From assembly GCA_022072415.1 (NCBI GenBank), contig JAJVHW010000065.1, positions 1 to 38,010 on the forward strand: DNA of 38,010 nt, written 5' to 3'. A program made the position numbers and the translations under genes. Below, one piece after another: positions 1 to 7,351 of this stretch (position 1 is the first letter of the stretch; every line of letters begins with the position of its first letter). Under the pieces are notes generated by a model. That model did no database searches. It was given only the letters and a program-made list of their open reading frames with translations, and was not told the origin of the DNA. The stretch comes from Planctomycetota bacterium (lineage in GTDB: Bacteria > Planctomycetota > JAJSAM01 > JAJVHW01).

Positions 1-1
1 C

Positions 2-1465
2 CCGGAACACGCGGCGACGGGCGCGGCGCACTCCCCGCGGCCGCGTGCGTCGCGCGTCGCGTCGGGTTCTTCGCCCGAAGCCCCGGACGCGGCCCGCGAC
101 GAGGCGTCGGCGGCCGGCGTGCACGAGGTCGAAGGTCCGGTCCTGCGCATTCGCGCGGCGCTCGCCGACGGTTCCGACGCGCCCGCGGCGCGCGTCCGGC
201 TCCAGGGATGGAAGTCCGCGCAGGTCCGGGATCTTCGGTCCGGCGATCCCCTCGTCGTCCGGCTGCCTGCGGACGAGGAGCCGCCGAACCACGTGTTCGC
301 ATGGACGGACACGCTCTGCGGCTCGGCTTCCGTTCCGGAGCCCGGCGAGGGCGGCGTGCGCGAGGTCGCGATCACGCTCGCGGAGGGGCGGATCCTCCGG
401 GGGGTCGTCGTGGACGGACGCGACGCACCCGTGGCGGGCGCGACCGTCGTCGGCGCGGGCGAAGTCGAGGGCGGCGCGGTCGCCGCGGCGGAGTCCGTCA
501 CCGGGCCCGACGGCTCGTTCGCGCTCCCGCCGCTCCCTCCGTCGCACTGGACGAGCGGCGCCACCCTCGAGGTCCGCGCGACCGGGTTCTCGACCTCGTG
601 GACCGGCTTCGACGAGTTCGGCGGCGACACGAACGTCAGGATCTCCCTCGAGCGCGGGATCGTGGTCGTCGGGCGCGTGCTCGACCCGGACGGGAACCCG
701 GTCGCCGGCGTGCAGGTGGATCCGTCGTCGGGCGACACGACGAGCACCGGCGCGGACGGGCGGTTCCGCACCGACCATCTCCCGCAGTCGAAGTTCCGCC
801 TCTCGATCCTGCCGGACGACTTCGCGGCCCACGTGGTGCAGTTCGGGAGCGTGGAGCCCGGCACGAGGGACCTCGGCGACGTGCGGCTCGCGCGCGGCGT
901 GGCCGCGACGGTCCGCGCGCTGCACCCCGACGGTTCACCTGCGGCGCACGCGTGGATCGGCGCCGTGGACGCGGAGGCCGGGCAGTACGTGCGGCAGGGC
1001 CAGGCCGACGCCGAAGGCCGCATCACGTTCGAACACCTCTCGGACCGGGCCCACCGCTTCGAGTCCCACGCGAACAACGGGCCGTTCGAGGGAGCGCGCG
1101 GATCGGCCGAGCGCACGCCGGACGGCGGAGAGATCGAAGTGCGCCTCGAGACCGGGACGAGCGTCGTGCTCGAGTTCCGCACCGGCGACGGCGCGGAGCC
1201 GGTCTGCCCGAGCGAAGTGTCCGTGAAGCTCGAAGCCGAGGGCGACACGCGCGGGGGGCCGGGCGGCGACGAGGTGGGCGTCGGCTTCTCGCTCGGCGGA
1301 TCGACGAGCGCCGTGCGCTGCGACCTGCCGCGCGAAGGGACGTGGCGGATCACGGTCCGCGCCCGAGGCTGGTCGCCGCCGCCGCCGTTCGCCGCCGTGC
1401 TCGCCCGCGGGGAGCAGCGTCTCCGCGTCCTCCTGCCGCCCCTCCCCCCGCCGGCGGGGAAATGA
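2..1465 (+). CDS. Secreted-type protein with carboxypeptidase-regulatory-like repeats (5' partial)
   Basis: The frame is open from the left edge, so the gene probably begins upstream; the first start inside the window is GTG 119. Three tandem beta-sandwich units resemble the CarboxypepD_reg family, each with a V-x-D/H-(P)-D-G-x-P-A/V-A opening and a D-G-R/S-F type turn. The units lie at about residues 85-150, 165-235 and 245-310 counted from GTG 119, followed by another beta-rich stretch and a Pro-rich end. Such repeats usually occur in exported or surface proteins of planctomycetes and myxobacteria. No catalytic domain is visible in the part present, so its function cannot be stated. It converges with the following minus-strand gene, leaving only 2 bp between stops. 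Confidence 0.75.
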   Translation, partial: PEHAATGAAHSPRPRASRVASGSSPEAPDAARDEASAAGVHEVEGPVLRIRAALADGSDAPAARVRLQGWKSAQVRDLRSGDPLVVRLPADEEPPNHVFAWTDTLCGSASVPEPGEGGVREVAITLAEGRILRGVVVDGRDAPVAGATVVGAGEVEGGAVAAAESVTGPDGSFALPPLPPSHWTSGATLEVRATGFSTSWTGFDEFGGDTNVRISLERGIVVVGRVLDPDGNPVAGVQVDPSSGDTTSTGADGRFRTDHLPQSKFRLSILPDDFAAHVVQFGSVEPGTRDLGDVRLARGVAATVRALHPDGSPAAHAWIGAVDAEAGQYVRQGQADAEGRITFEHLSDRAHRFESHANNGPFEGARGSAERTPDGGEIEVRLETGTSVVLEFRTGDGAEPVCPSEVSVKLEAEGDTRGGPGGDEVGVGFSLGGSTSAVRCDLPREGTWRITVRARGWSPPPPFAAVLARGEQRLRVLLPPLPPPAGK

Positions 1466-1467
1466 CG

Positions 1468-1830
1468 TCACGCCGCGCGGAGCGGCTCGCGGAAGACGAA
1501 GTACACGGCGCCGAGCAGGCAGAGCCCCGCCCACACGAAGTCGAGCCGCAGCGGCTGCTTCATCCAGAGGACCGCGAAGGGGACGAACACCGCGAGGGTG
1601 ATCACCTCCTGCACGATCTTCAACTGCGCGAGCGAGAGCTGCGAGCTCCCGATCCGGTTCGCCGGGACCTGCAGGCAGTACTCGAAGAACGCGATCCCCC
1701 ATGACACCGCGATGGCGGCGACGAGCCCGAGGGACCCCTTGTGCTTCAGGTGGCCGTACCACGCGAAGGTCATGAAGACGTTCGAGAGCACGAGAAGGCC
1801 GACGCACTGGACGACGGGCGAGAGAGTCAA
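1468..1830 (-). CDS. DMT_6 (DUF486) family small membrane protein
   Basis: The 120-residue protein has four hydrophobic segments, at about residues 5-25, 33-52, 68-88 and 96-113, with short charged loops. Length, the N-terminal pattern of a hydrophobic helix followed by W-Y-G-H-L-K, the F-F-E-Y-C-L-Q-V-P-A-N-R-I-G segment and the L-K-I-x-Q-E motif all match the DMT_6/DUF486 family, small relatives of drug/metabolite transporters. The family substrate is unknown. The start is ATG 1830. It lies downstream of the metalloprotease gene with a 67 bp gap and may be co-transcribed with it. Confidence 0.85.
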   Translation of the reverse strand: MTLSPVVQCVGLLVLSNVFMTFAWYGHLKHKGSLGLVAAIAVSWGIAFFEYCLQVPANRIGSSQLSLAQLKIVQEVITLAVFVPFAVLWMKQPLRLDFVWAGLCLLGAVYFVFREPLRAA

Positions 1831-1897
1831 GCGGGACCTCCGTGGTGCGCCGCGGCGGTTCCGGCGGGGCCTCGGGCGCGCGGGCCGGCGGCCGGGG

Positions 1898-2623
1898 TCA
1901 GAGATCGAGTTCGTCGCCGTGCCGGCGGAGCCAGCGGCGCTGCTCCTTCCAGCCGTCGCAGTGCTCGGCGACCTTGCGCCAGAACTTCTGCGAGTGGTCG
2001 GGGACGTCGATGTGGCAGAGCTCGTGGACGAGCACGTAGTCCACGACGGCGTCCGGCGCGAGGACGAGGCGCCAGTTGAGGCTCATCTTCCGGTCCGGGC
2101 CGCAGCTCCCCCACCGGGTCGCCATGTCCTTGATGACGACGCGGCGGGCCGACTTCCCGACGCGGCGCGCGGCCGCCTTGTGCTTCTCGTGGAAGACCTC
2201 GCGCGCCTGCTCGAGGAGCCAGCGCAGCACGGCGTAGCGCACGACGGCGCGCCGCTGCGCCAGCTCGAGCCCCCGCGGCACGAACACGCGGAGCGTCGCG
2301 TCCTCGCGCACCGCCTCGTCGAGCCCCGCGCGGTCCGTCTCGACCACGTCGAGCACCAGCGACGCGCCGAGGAACGGCACCTGGTCGCCGGAATCGAACG
2401 ACCGGAGGCGCTTGCGGCGCAGGCGCTCCTTCGTCTCCTCGAGCCGCTTCTCGATCCACGGGCGGAAGCGCTCGACGATGCGGCGCACCTCGCTCTGCGG
2501 CGTCGTGAGCGGGGCGCGGACCTGCACGCGCCCGTCGGGGCGCACCGCGACGCCCACCGTGCGGCGGCGGCGGCGTTCGATCTCGTAGTCGAGGGTCTCG
2601 GAGGAGAGTCGTAGTTCGGGCAC
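1898..2623 (-). CDS. YgjP-like (DUF45) zinc metallopeptidase domain protein
   Basis: The 241-residue protein carries the YgjP/SprT-like architecture. It has an N-terminal beta-rich segment with a run of arginines (I-E-R-R-R-R-R-T), then K-D-M-x-T-R-W-G-S-C-G, and the zinc site V-H-E-L-C-H near residues 195-200, followed by D-H-S-x-x-F-W. HExxH plus the downstream His is typical of this family; E. coli YgjP is linked to nucleic-acid metabolism but the substrate is uncertain. The start is assigned to GTG 2623, because a hexamer GACAAT ends 6 nt upstream and no Shine-Dalgarno is seen. The open frame runs much further upstream as a GC artefact. Confidence 0.85.
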   Translation of the reverse strand: MPELRLSSETLDYEIERRRRRTVGVAVRPDGRVQVRAPLTTPQSEVRRIVERFRPWIEKRLEETKERLRRKRLRSFDSGDQVPFLGASLVLDVVETDRAGLDEAVREDATLRVFVPRGLELAQRRAVVRYAVLRWLLEQAREVFHEKHKAAARRVGKSARRVVIKDMATRWGSCGPDRKMSLNWRLVLAPDAVVDYVLVHELCHIDVPDHSQKFWRKVAEHCDGWKEQRRWLRRHGDELDL

Positions 2624-2629
2624 GGGGAG

Positions 2630-2635
2630 ATTGTC
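2630..2635 (-). promoter_or_regulatory. Putative -10 of a leaderless promoter for the YgjP-like gene
   Basis: GACAAT, read on the minus strand, keeps the A2 and T6 of a -10 hexamer and ends 6 nt before GTG 2623, the spacing of a leaderless transcript. Inferred from a pattern shared by many genes in the window. Confidence 0.4.
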
Positions 2636-2682
2636 GCCGGGAGGGGGACATCGGACGTCGTGCGGCGGCGACGCGGACGATC

Positions 2683-4062
2683 CTACCGCGTGACGCGGCA
2701 GAGGACGTTCTTCAGGTAGCGCGCCTGCGGGAAATCCGAAGGCACGCCGTGGTCCGCCGGCGCGCCGCGCACCTCGAGGAACGTGACGTTCCTCCGCGCC
2801 GACGCCGCCGCGCGCGCCAGCGTCGCGAGGAAATCGTGCTCCGACACGACGCCGGTGCACGAGCACGTGAGCACGAGCGCGCCGTCGGCCGCCTTCTCGA
2901 ACACGAGCGCGTTCAGGTCGTGGTACGCGCGGAGCGCCTTGTCGCGCTCCTCCTTCCGCTGCGCCTGCTTCGCGGGGTCGCACACGATCAGGTCGTGCTC
3001 GCCGCCGCGGAGGCCGCGGAGGAACGGGAAGACGTCGGCGTGGACGAAGTTCACCTTCGCCGACAGCGAGTTCTTCTCCGCGTTGCGCTTCGCCTGCGCG
3101 ACGGCCGTCTCGTCGAGGTCCACGGCCGTGACGAGCGCCGCGTCGCCCTTCGCCGCGTTCACCGCGAAGCCGCCCGTGTACGAGCAGAGGTCGAGCACGT
3201 TCCGCCCGCGCGCGAGGTCGCGCACCTTCCGCCGCGACTCGCGCTGGTCGAGGAAGAACCCCGTCTTGTGGCCGCGCGCGCAGTCCACGTCGAACTGGAG
3301 CCCGTGCTCCTGCACGACCGCGCGGGCCGATTCGCCCGCGGAGTCGGGGATCGGGAACCCTTCGAGCTTCGCGAGCTTCGGGTCGCTCTGCACGTGCACC
3401 ACGCGCGCGTGGAACGCCTTCTTCAGCTCGTCGGCGAGCACGGGGAACGCGCGGTACGCGCCGAGGGTGGACACCTGGCAGGAGAGGACGTCGCCGTAGC
3501 GGTCCACGATCAGGCCCGGGAGATGGTCGGCCTCGGAGAAGACCGCGCGCCACCCGTTCGTCACGCGGTCGAGCTGGAGGGTGTCGCGGCGGAGCGACAC
3601 GGCGTCGCGCACGGCGCGGCGGAGCCATCGCTCGTCGCACGGCGCGGGGTCCCTCGTGAGCACGCGGAGCGCGATCTCGCTCCGCGGGTTCCAGAACGCC
3701 CACGCCACGAACGTGCCCTCGCGGTCGAGCACCTTCACCACGGCGCCCGGCTCGGTGCGCGGCGACGGCTCGCGCACCATCTTCCGGAAGATCCACGGTC
3801 CCGTGGACGAGACGACCGTGCGGAGCAGGACCACGTTCGGGCCGAGGTCCGGCGGGAGCTTCGTCATCCGCTCCGGCGGCGCGGCGCCGTCGGCGGGCGG
3901 GGACGGGGCTTGCGGCGTCTGCGACGGCGGTTGCGGAGGGGACGGCCGTTGAGGTGACGGCATGTGAGGCGACGTCCTGTGAGGTGACGTCCGCTGAGGC
4001 GACGGCGGCCCCCCGGGACCGCGGGGCGGGCGCGGCGGGCGGGGAGGATGGCGCCCGTTCAC
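2683..4062 (-). CDS. rlmI: Class I SAM-dependent rRNA (cytosine) methyltransferase, RlmI-like
   Basis: The core of about 390 residues is an N-terminal PUA-like domain (V-x-K-V-L-D-x-x-G-x-F-V-A-W) followed by a Rossmann methyltransferase. The latter shows D-Q-R-E-S-R, the SAM loop V-L-D-L-C-S-Y-T-G-G-F, the acidic V-D-L-D-E-T and V-C-D-P-A motifs, and the catalytic-type T-C-S-C-T. RlmI methylates C1962 of 23S rRNA in E. coli. The start is uncertain. GTG 4062 overlaps the upstream stop as GTGA and gives 459 residues with a 65-residue Pro/Ser-rich extension. ATG 3963 and ATG 3867 are internal alternatives, and the conserved fold begins only after 3867. The extension is encoded by 15-bp tandem repeats. 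Confidence 0.85.
   Translation of the reverse strand: MNGRHPPRPPRPPRGPGGPPSPQRTSPHRTSPHMPSPQRPSPPQPPSQTPQAPSPPADGAAPPERMTKLPPDLGPNVVLLRTVVSSTGPWIFRKMVREPSPRTEPGAVVKVLDREGTFVAWAFWNPRSEIALRVLTRDPAPCDERWLRRAVRDAVSLRRDTLQLDRVTNGWRAVFSEADHLPGLIVDRYGDVLSCQVSTLGAYRAFPVLADELKKAFHARVVHVQSDPKLAKLEGFPIPDSAGESARAVVQEHGLQFDVDCARGHKTGFFLDQRESRRKVRDLARGRNVLDLCSYTGGFAVNAAKGDAALVTAVDLDETAVAQAKRNAEKNSLSAKVNFVHADVFPFLRGLRGGEHDLIVCDPAKQAQRKEERDKALRAYHDLNALVFEKAADGALVLTCSCTGVVSEHDFLATLARAAASARRNVTFLEVRGAPADHGVPSDFPQARYLKNVLCRVTR
3936..4010. repeat. Five degenerate 15-bp tandem repeats in the rlmI 5' end
   Basis: Five consecutive 15-bp units, each with the form GAGGnGACGnCnnnT on the plus strand, begin at 3936, 3951, 3966, 3981 and 3996. 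On the minus strand they encode pentapeptides such as S-P-H-R-T, S-P-H-M-P and S-P-Q-R-P. Because the period is a multiple of three, the unit can expand without shifting the frame. Confidence 0.8.
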
Positions 4063-5228
4063 TGCGAGGGCGCCGCCGCGGCGAACACGAGCTTCACCCC
4101 GACGCGCGCGCCGCCGCGCACCACGGTGACCTCCGTCCCGTCCATCCCCGCCTCGTGGCAGAGGTCGAGCGCCATGCGCAGGTCCGTCGCGTCGCGCACG
4201 TCGATCTCGCCGCCGGGGATGCCGATCGACGCGAGCACGTCGCCCTTCGCGAGGCCGGCCTTCGCGGCGAGCCCGTCCTTCACGACGTCCTCGACCACGT
4301 TCCCGGGCGCGCCGAGCCGCACGCCCGCGCGCGGCGCCTCGCCGAGCGGGTCCTCCGGGGTGCGGACCACGAAATCGCCGAGCCGCGCGTCCGGCGGATC
4401 GTCGTCGCGCGCGACGCCGGCGCGGCGCATCACGATCACCGTCATCGGCTGCGCCGCGGACCCCGCGCGCCGGAGCAGGCGGTCGGGGATGCCGTCGAAC
4501 TCCTGCACGTGGTAGCTCCCCGCGATCACGAGCATCCGCGCGTCGCGCCCGGCGGCGAGGAGGGCGTTCGCGGCGGACTCCGCCATCGTCTCGTCCCAGA
4601 TCACCTGTCCGAGATAGAGACCCTCGAGCCGCGCAGGCGGCATCGGGTGCGCGCCGCCGGTGAACACCTTCATGATCCGTTCGCGGTGCGAGGCGACGCC
4701 GAGGTCGAGGTCGGCCGGGAGCGCCGCGCGCTCGTCGGCCGAGAGCGCGTCGAGCCCCTGCCGGTTCGCCTTCCGGTGGAGCTCCGCCGCCGGGTTCAGG
4801 GCGACGATGCGCATCCCCTTCTCGCGGCAGAGGCGCCAGAGCGGCGCGTAGAACGTGTGGTCGAACGACCACCGCGAGAAGTACTCCGTGCGGCGGAGCA
4901 TCTCGCGCTCGTCGATCCTCCCCGCGACGTAGTCGTCGAGGTGCTGCTGCCACGGGCGCTGGAACATCTCCATCCCGAGGAGCACCGGACCGCCGCCCTC
5001 CTCGCTCATGCGCCGGAGCACGTCGAGCTGGAACTCGTGATGCGCGCGGTCGTCGTGGGACTCGCCGACCAGCACGACCTTCGACTCGTCGATCGCCGCC
5101 TCGATCGCGCGATCCGCGGTGCGCCCCGCGGCCACCTCGCGCCCCGGCGCGGAGAGCGGCGCGACCGTGCGGCAGGCCGCCGCGAGGAGCGGAAGCGCCG
5201 CGAGGAGAGCCGTGATCCGTTGCTTCAT
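4059..5228 (-). CDS. ChaN-family lipoprotein with C-terminal PDZ domain
   Basis: This 389-residue protein begins with a lipoprotein signal (L-L-A-A-A-C near residue 19), so it is predicted to be membrane-anchored outside the cytoplasm. Residues 45-270 match the ChaN / Cofac_haem_bdg_2 family: V-L-V-G-E-S-H-D-D near the N-terminus, G-M-E-M-F-Q-R-P, L-N-P, and the late G-S-Y-H-V. Campylobacter ChaN binds haem and is tied to iron uptake. Residues 305-385 form a PDZ-like domain (V-V-E-D-V-V-K-D-G-L-A-A-K-A-G-L-x-x-G-D-V-L). The start ATG 5228 is supported by TATCGT 7 nt upstream. It is divergent from the next gene, sharing a 48 bp intergenic region. Confidence 0.85.
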   Translation of the reverse strand: MKQRITALLAALPLLAAACRTVAPLSAPGREVAAGRTADRAIEAAIDESKVVLVGESHDDRAHHEFQLDVLRRMSEEGGGPVLLGMEMFQRPWQQHLDDYVAGRIDEREMLRRTEYFSRWSFDHTFYAPLWRLCREKGMRIVALNPAAELHRKANRQGLDALSADERAALPADLDLGVASHRERIMKVFTGGAHPMPPARLEGLYLGQVIWDETMAESAANALLAAGRDARMLVIAGSYHVQEFDGIPDRLLRRAGSAAQPMTVIVMRRAGVARDDDPPDARLGDFVVRTPEDPLGEAPRAGVRLGAPGNVVEDVVKDGLAAKAGLAKGDVLASIGIPGGEIDVRDATDLRMALDLCHEAGMDGTEVTVVRGGARVGVKLVFAAAAPSQ

Positions 5229-5235
5229 CCCTGCG

Positions 5236-5241
5236 ACGATA
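5236..5241 (-). promoter_or_regulatory. Putative -10 (TATCGT), leaderless promoter of the ChaN-like gene
   Basis: TATCGT on the minus strand ends 7 nt before ATG 5228. No Shine-Dalgarno lies between them. Its divergent partner hexamer is at 5265-5270. Confidence 0.45.
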
Positions 5242-5264
5242 CGCAGAAGGCGGCGGACGGAGGA

Positions 5265-5270
5265 TAGGAT
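5265..5270 (+). promoter_or_regulatory. Putative -10 (TAGGAT), leaderless promoter of the small protein at 5277
   Basis: TAGGAT ends 6 nt before ATG 5277. Together with the opposite-strand TATCGT at 5236-5241 it forms a compact divergent promoter region. Confidence 0.45.
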
Positions 5271-5276
5271 CCCGCC

Positions 5277-5519
5277 ATGGCACCCGCGACGGAGCCGTGG
5301 ATCCCCGCCGATACGACGCCCGAAGCGTGGGCGGAGCAGACCCGCCTGATCCGCCGCCTCACCCCCGGAGAACGCGTCGCGCGTTCCCTCGAGCGCAGCG
5401 CGTGGATGCGCGCGGCGATGCTCGCAGGCATCCGCATGCGACGTCCGGAGGCGAGCGAGCACGAGGTCCGCCGCGAGTTCGCGAGACTGCTCGGATTCGA
5501 GATTCCCGGCGGCCCGTGA
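5277..5519 (+). CDS. Small helical protein paired with nucleotidyltransferase (antitoxin-like candidate)
   Basis: This 80-residue protein is charged and predicted mostly helical, with the pattern T-P-E-A-W-x-x-Q-x-x-L-I-R-R-L-T-P-x-E-R followed by A-G-I-R-M-R-R-P-E-A-S-E-x-E-V-R-R-E-F-A-R-L-L-G. From memory, similar short proteins often lie directly upstream of nucleotidyltransferase genes in many phyla. Its stop overlaps the start of the next gene as GTGA, so the two are probably translationally coupled. A role as antitoxin or regulatory partner of the nucleotidyltransferase is an inference from size, order and coupling only. Confidence 0.8.
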   Translation: MAPATEPWIPADTTPEAWAEQTRLIRRLTPGERVARSLERSAWMRAAMLAGIRMRRPEASEHEVRREFARLLGFEIPGGP

Positions 5520-6079
5520 GCACTCCCCGGGCGTTCCACGACCTTGCCGACCGGTTGGACGCCGCGGGAATCCCCTGGGTCGTCACGGGTTCGGTCGCCG
5601 CCGCGGTCCACGGGCTCTCCCGGACGACGGTGGACTTCGATCTCGTGATCGACCCGTCGGAGCGCGCGCTCACGTCATTCCTCAACTCGCTCCCTGCCGA
5701 GAGCTACTACGTCGATCGGGGCGCCGCGATCGACGCGCTCCGGCGGCGATCTCTGTTCAACGTCATCGACCAGTCCGATCTGTGGAAGTTCGACCTGATC
5801 GTCTCGCATGGCGATCCGTTCGCGCGCGCCCTCTTCGCGAGGCGGTGCCGGGCAAGCGTGGGAGGCCGCGAGGCCTGGGTGGCCTCGAGCGAGGACGTCG
5901 TGGTCTCCAAGCTCGTCTGGGCTGCGGGAACCGCGTCCACCCGCCAGGTCGCGGACGTTCGCGAGGTGCTCCGCATCCAAGGTGCGCGCCTCGACCGCGC
6001 CTACGTCACCGCGTGGGCAGACCGGCTGGGGGTCGGCGGCTTGTGGCGCACCGTGACGGCGGGCGAGCCCCCCGGTTGA
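5516..6079 (+). CDS. Nucleotidyltransferase-fold protein (AbiEii/DUF6036-like)
   Basis: This 187-residue protein opens with G-I-P-W-V-V-T-G-S-V-A-A-A-V-H-G and then T-V-D-F-D-L-V-I-D. That is the G-S...D-x-D active-site pattern of the polymerase-beta nucleotidyltransferase superfamily, in the arrangement seen in AbiEii-like and DUF6036 proteins. A later K-F-D-L-I stretch could supply the third acidic residue. The start GTG 5516 lies inside the upstream stop (GTGA). Small pairs of this type include toxin-antitoxin and phage-defence systems, but many are uncharacterised. No transposase or other defence gene is adjacent. Confidence 0.8.
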   Translation: MSTPRAFHDLADRLDAAGIPWVVTGSVAAAVHGLSRTTVDFDLVIDPSERALTSFLNSLPAESYYVDRGAAIDALRRRSLFNVIDQSDLWKFDLIVSHGDPFARALFARRCRASVGGREAWVASSEDVVVSKLVWAAGTASTRQVADVREVLRIQGARLDRAYVTAWADRLGVGGLWRTVTAGEPPG

Positions 6080-6103
6080 CGGGCGGGCGGGGCCGGGTAT
6101 CGT
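6076..6103 (+). promoter_or_regulatory. Putative sigma-70-type promoter for the HEAT protein gene
   Basis: TTGACG (6076-6081) is separated by 16 bp from TATCGT (6098-6103). The -35 overlaps the stop codon of the upstream nucleotidyltransferase gene. A leader of roughly 25-30 nt with a GGAAGG Shine-Dalgarno then precedes ATG 6139, so unlike its neighbours this transcript would have a leader. Confidence 0.5.
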
Positions 6104-6138
6104 CGGGGGCGAGACCCGGGATCCGGAAGGACGTGTCC

Positions 6139-7275
6139 ATGCGCCGCTCCGCGCTCTTCGTGCTGCCGCTCCTCCTCGCATCCGCCGCCGCGCACGCCGG
6201 CGACGCCCCCTGCTGCGCGTCCGATCTGGAGGCGCGCCGCGCGGCGCTGGCGAAGGAGGCCCCGTCGCTCGCGAAGGACGAGGCGGCGAAGCGTCACTAC
6301 GCGCTCGGGCTCGAACTGCGCGCGGCGACGCAGGAGTCCGCCGCCCGCGAGGAGTTCGCCGCGGCGCTCGCGGCCGATCCGGACCACGAGCCCTCGCACG
6401 CGGCGCTGGGGGACGTGAAGCACGGCGACCGCTGGATCCCGTACGCCGAGGCCATGCAGGCGAAGGGGCTCGTCCAGCGCGGCGGCGCGTGGATCCTCCG
6501 GGAGGAGGCGGCGATCCTCGACCTCCCCGCGAAGGAGCGCGAGCGGCGCCGGGCGGAGCAGGCGAAGGTCGAGGCGCTGATCGGGCAGTACGAAGCCGGC
6601 GACGCGATGCGGCGGAGGTTCGCGCTCGACGCGCTCGGCGCCGTCGAGGACCGCTTCAAGATGGAGCCGTTCGCGTTCGCGCTCCGGTCGAAGAGCCGCG
6701 ACGTGCGCGAGCTCGCCGCGAAGGAGCTCGGGCGCCTCCGCGACCGCCGCGCGCTGAAGACGCTGCTCCACCGCGGCATCTACGACAAGGACGCGGGCGT
6801 CCGCGCCTCGGCCGTGGATGCGGCCGTCACGATCGGCGACGACAACCTCGCCGCGCCGATGGTGAAGGCGCTCGGGTCGGAGAGCGCGGACACGCGGATG
6901 CACGCGGCGCAGGCGCTGGCGCGCATCGGCAGCCGGGCGTCGGTGCGGTACCTCGTCTGGAAGATCGAGTCGGCCGGCGGCGGCGGGCCGCGCGTCCACT
7001 CGTTCTTCGGGAACCAGCTCACCTACATCCAGGACTTCGATGTCGAGGTGGCGCAGACGGCGTTCATCGCCGACCCGCAGGTCGGCACGCTGCAGGAGGG
7101 CATCGTCCTCGACGCGCAGGTCCACGGGCTCACCCGCGAGACGGTGATCGTGGAGCGCGAGGTGTTCCACCAGTCCCTGGTGAAGCTGACGGGCGCCACC
7201 GGCGTGAAGAACGAGCCCGGCGCGTGGGCCGCGTGGTGGAAGGAGCACGGCGAGGCGTTCGTCGCGGCGGAGTAG
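6139..7275 (+). CDS. Secreted HEAT-repeat protein
   Basis: The 378-residue protein has a clear Sec signal (M-R-R-S-A-L-F-V-L-P-L-L-L-A-S-A-A-A-H-A, cut near residue 20). A Lys/Glu-rich helical region follows, then HEAT-type repeats at about residues 150-275 (S-R-D-V-R-E-L-A-A-K-E-L-G-R-L-R-D and similar, with the typical L-G-x-I/L turns). The last 100 residues form a separate module ending in A-W-A-A-W-W-K-E-H-G, a tail often seen after HEAT repeats in planctomycete proteins. A scaffolding or binding role outside the cytoplasm is likely; the partner is unknown. GGAAGG precedes the ATG. The next gene is a larger protein of the same general kind. Confidence 0.8.
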   Translation: MRRSALFVLPLLLASAAAHAGDAPCCASDLEARRAALAKEAPSLAKDEAAKRHYALGLELRAATQESAAREEFAAALAADPDHEPSHAALGDVKHGDRWIPYAEAMQAKGLVQRGGAWILREEAAILDLPAKERERRRAEQAKVEALIGQYEAGDAMRRRFALDALGAVEDRFKMEPFAFALRSKSRDVRELAAKELGRLRDRRALKTLLHRGIYDKDAGVRASAVDAAVTIGDDNLAAPMVKALGSESADTRMHAAQALARIGSRASVRYLVWKIESAGGGGPRVHSFFGNQLTYIQDFDVEVAQTAFIADPQVGTLQEGIVLDAQVHGLTRETVIVEREVFHQSLVKLTGATGVKNEPGAWAAWWKEHGEAFVAAE

Positions 7276-7339
7276 CGCCCTGACTCCGCGAGCGCGCAGC
7301 GGAACACGGACATCCGCCCCGTTTCCGCCCCGGTGCGTC

Positions 7340-7345
7340 TACGAT
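7340..7345 (+). promoter_or_regulatory. Putative -10 (TACGAT), leaderless promoter
   Basis: TACGAT ends 6 nt before ATG 7352, and no Shine-Dalgarno fits in the gap. The gene is therefore likely transcribed without a leader, independently of the HEAT gene 76 bp upstream. Confidence 0.45.
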
Positions 7346-7351
7346 CTCCTC

